From: an uncultured Eubacteriales bacterium
GTDB lineage: Bacteria > Bacillota > Clostridia > Oscillospirales > Oscillospiraceae
Length of the DNA: 5,658 bases
Reading direction: 5' to 3'
NCBI GenBank assembly: GCA_958427375.1
Contig: CAUABY010000145.1
Span: forward strand, 1-5,658
The translations under genes were made by a program, and so were the position numbers. Positions 4,858 through 5,658 of this stretch are shown here, one piece after another (position 1 is the first letter of the stretch; each line of letters opens with the position of its first letter). The notes beneath the pieces are model-generated. The model saw only the letters and a list, made by a program, of their open reading frames with translations, was not told where the DNA came from and ran no database searches.

Positions 4858-5658
4858 ATGAAAAAAGAAAATATTGCCATTGTTGAAATGATGATATGCG
4901 CCACGCTGTGGAGCATCGCGGGCATTTTTATCAAGCTTATACCATGGAACGGCTTTGCAATTGCGGGCTTGCGCAGCCTCATTGCGGGGCTTACCTTTGT
5001 TGTGTATATGCTTATTACAAGAAAACGCTATGTGATAAGCAAAAAGTCACTTTTCGGCGGGATTATGACTGCGGGTGTGTATACCTGCTTCACGGTTGCA
5101 AATAAGCTTACAACAGCGGCAAACGCTATAGTGCTGCAATTTACAAGCCCAGTTTTCATTGTTGTCCTCTCGGCCATTTTTCTCAAGCAGAAGATTAGAA
5201 AAAAGGATTTGGCTGTGGTCGCGGCGACTTTTGCGGGCATTGCGCTGTTCTTCTTTGACCAACTCAAGCCGGGCTACATCCTCGGCAACTGCGTGGCGAT
5301 TCTGGCGGGGCTGTTTATGGCTGTTATGTTTATCGTCGTCGGCACGCAGGAGGGTGATGAGCGCTACAGCACTATTTTGAACGGACAGTTCTTCACGTTT
5401 CTTGTCGGCCTGCCGTTTATAATTATGACAAGGCCTGAATTCACACTAACCTCGACGGCGAGTATTCTTGTCCTTGGCGTTTTCCAGCTTGGTATATCGT
5501 ATATTCTCTATGTCAGGGCAACAAAGTACTGCCCAGCGCTGGCCTGCTGTCTCATAGGCGCTCTTGAGCCGCTTTTAAACCCGGTGTGGGTGCTTATCTT
5601 TGATGGTGAGCGTCCGGGCGTGTTCGCCCTAATCGGCGGAGTTATAGTCATTGTGTCC
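4858..5658 (+). CDS. EamA/DMT family transporter (3' end missing)
   Basis: This reading frame starts at the ATG at 4858 and stays open for 267 codons to the window edge. It encodes an inner-membrane protein of the drug/metabolite transporter superfamily. About ten hydrophobic segments fall near residues 6-28, 33-53, 66-82, 88-109, 117-134, 142-162, 172-190, 201-220, 226-249 and 255 onward, arranged as two EamA repeats (about 6-133 and 142-267). Typical features are WSIAGIFIK in helix 1, the LQFTSPVF stretch followed by a basic loop at the end of helix 4 (KQKIRKK), and the matching GALEPLLNPVW in the second repeat. Family members usually have 280-300 residues, so only a short C-terminal tail is missing. 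The substrate cannot be told from sequence: relatives export amino acids, metabolites or drugs. It lies 92 nt after the HPr gene with no clear promoter of its own. Confidence 0.93.
   Translation, partial: MKKENIAIVEMMICATLWSIAGIFIKLIPWNGFAIAGLRSLIAGLTFVVYMLITRKRYVISKKSLFGGIMTAGVYTCFTVANKLTTAANAIVLQFTSPVFIVVLSAIFLKQKIRKKDLAVVAATFAGIALFFFDQLKPGYILGNCVAILAGLFMAVMFIVVGTQEGDERYSTILNGQFFTFLVGLPFIIMTRPEFTLTSTASILVLGVFQLGISYILYVRATKYCPALACCLIGALEPLLNPVWVLIFDGERPGVFALIGGVIVIVS

Noticed and set aside
1..5658. Mobile elements, CRISPR arrays, tRNA or rRNA genes, or a hidden novel system
   Set aside because: No transposase, direct repeat array, attachment-like duplication or structural RNA was seen; nearly all of the window is accounted for by conserved housekeeping genes and short spacers.

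Overview
This window reads as an ordinary chromosomal housekeeping segment of a Gram-positive bacterium, most likely class Clostridia. The grounds are the gene order era - yqzL - recO - mutS2 (the yqzL-type small gene between era and recO is a Bacillota hallmark), strong GGAG-type ribosome binding sites, and an HPr with both the His15 and Ser46 sites. By eye the genes are moderately GC-rich, which fits the higher-GC gut Clostridia (Oscillospirales-like) better than low-GC Clostridium. That placement below class level is inference. All genes are on the + strand.

Layout. 1-32: tail of a possible upstream gene, with its stop at 30-32. 48-935: era, ribosome-assembly GTPase. 936-1010: spacer with a strong 11-bp hairpin ending at the next ribosome binding site. 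1011-1160: a 49-codon YqzL-like gene. 1171-1932: recO. 1957-4332: mutS2 with a C-terminal Smr domain. 4333-4501: 169-nt spacer with candidate promoters and an inverted repeat. 4502-4765: HPr phosphocarrier. 4766-4857: 92-nt spacer. 4858 to the window end: EamA/DMT-family membrane transporter, cut off by the window edge. No stretch over 300 bases lacks a gene.

How the genes fit together. yqzL, recO and mutS2 are tightly spaced (10 and 24 nt) and probably co-transcribed; era, 75 nt upstream, may belong to the same unit. Era acts on 30S subunit maturation, RecO loads RecA during recombinational repair, and MutS2 acts on branched DNA and/or collided ribosomes. The HPr gene is a separate unit to judge by its spacer, promoter-like sequences and different codon preference. 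The transporter is probably an unrelated neighbour that could be read through from HPr.

I found no mobile element, CRISPR array, tRNA or rRNA, and no convincing previously undescribed system. The most useful points are the small YqzL-like gene, the era-yqzL hairpin, the inverted repeat over the putative HPr promoter, and start-site corrections for era, recO and HPr.
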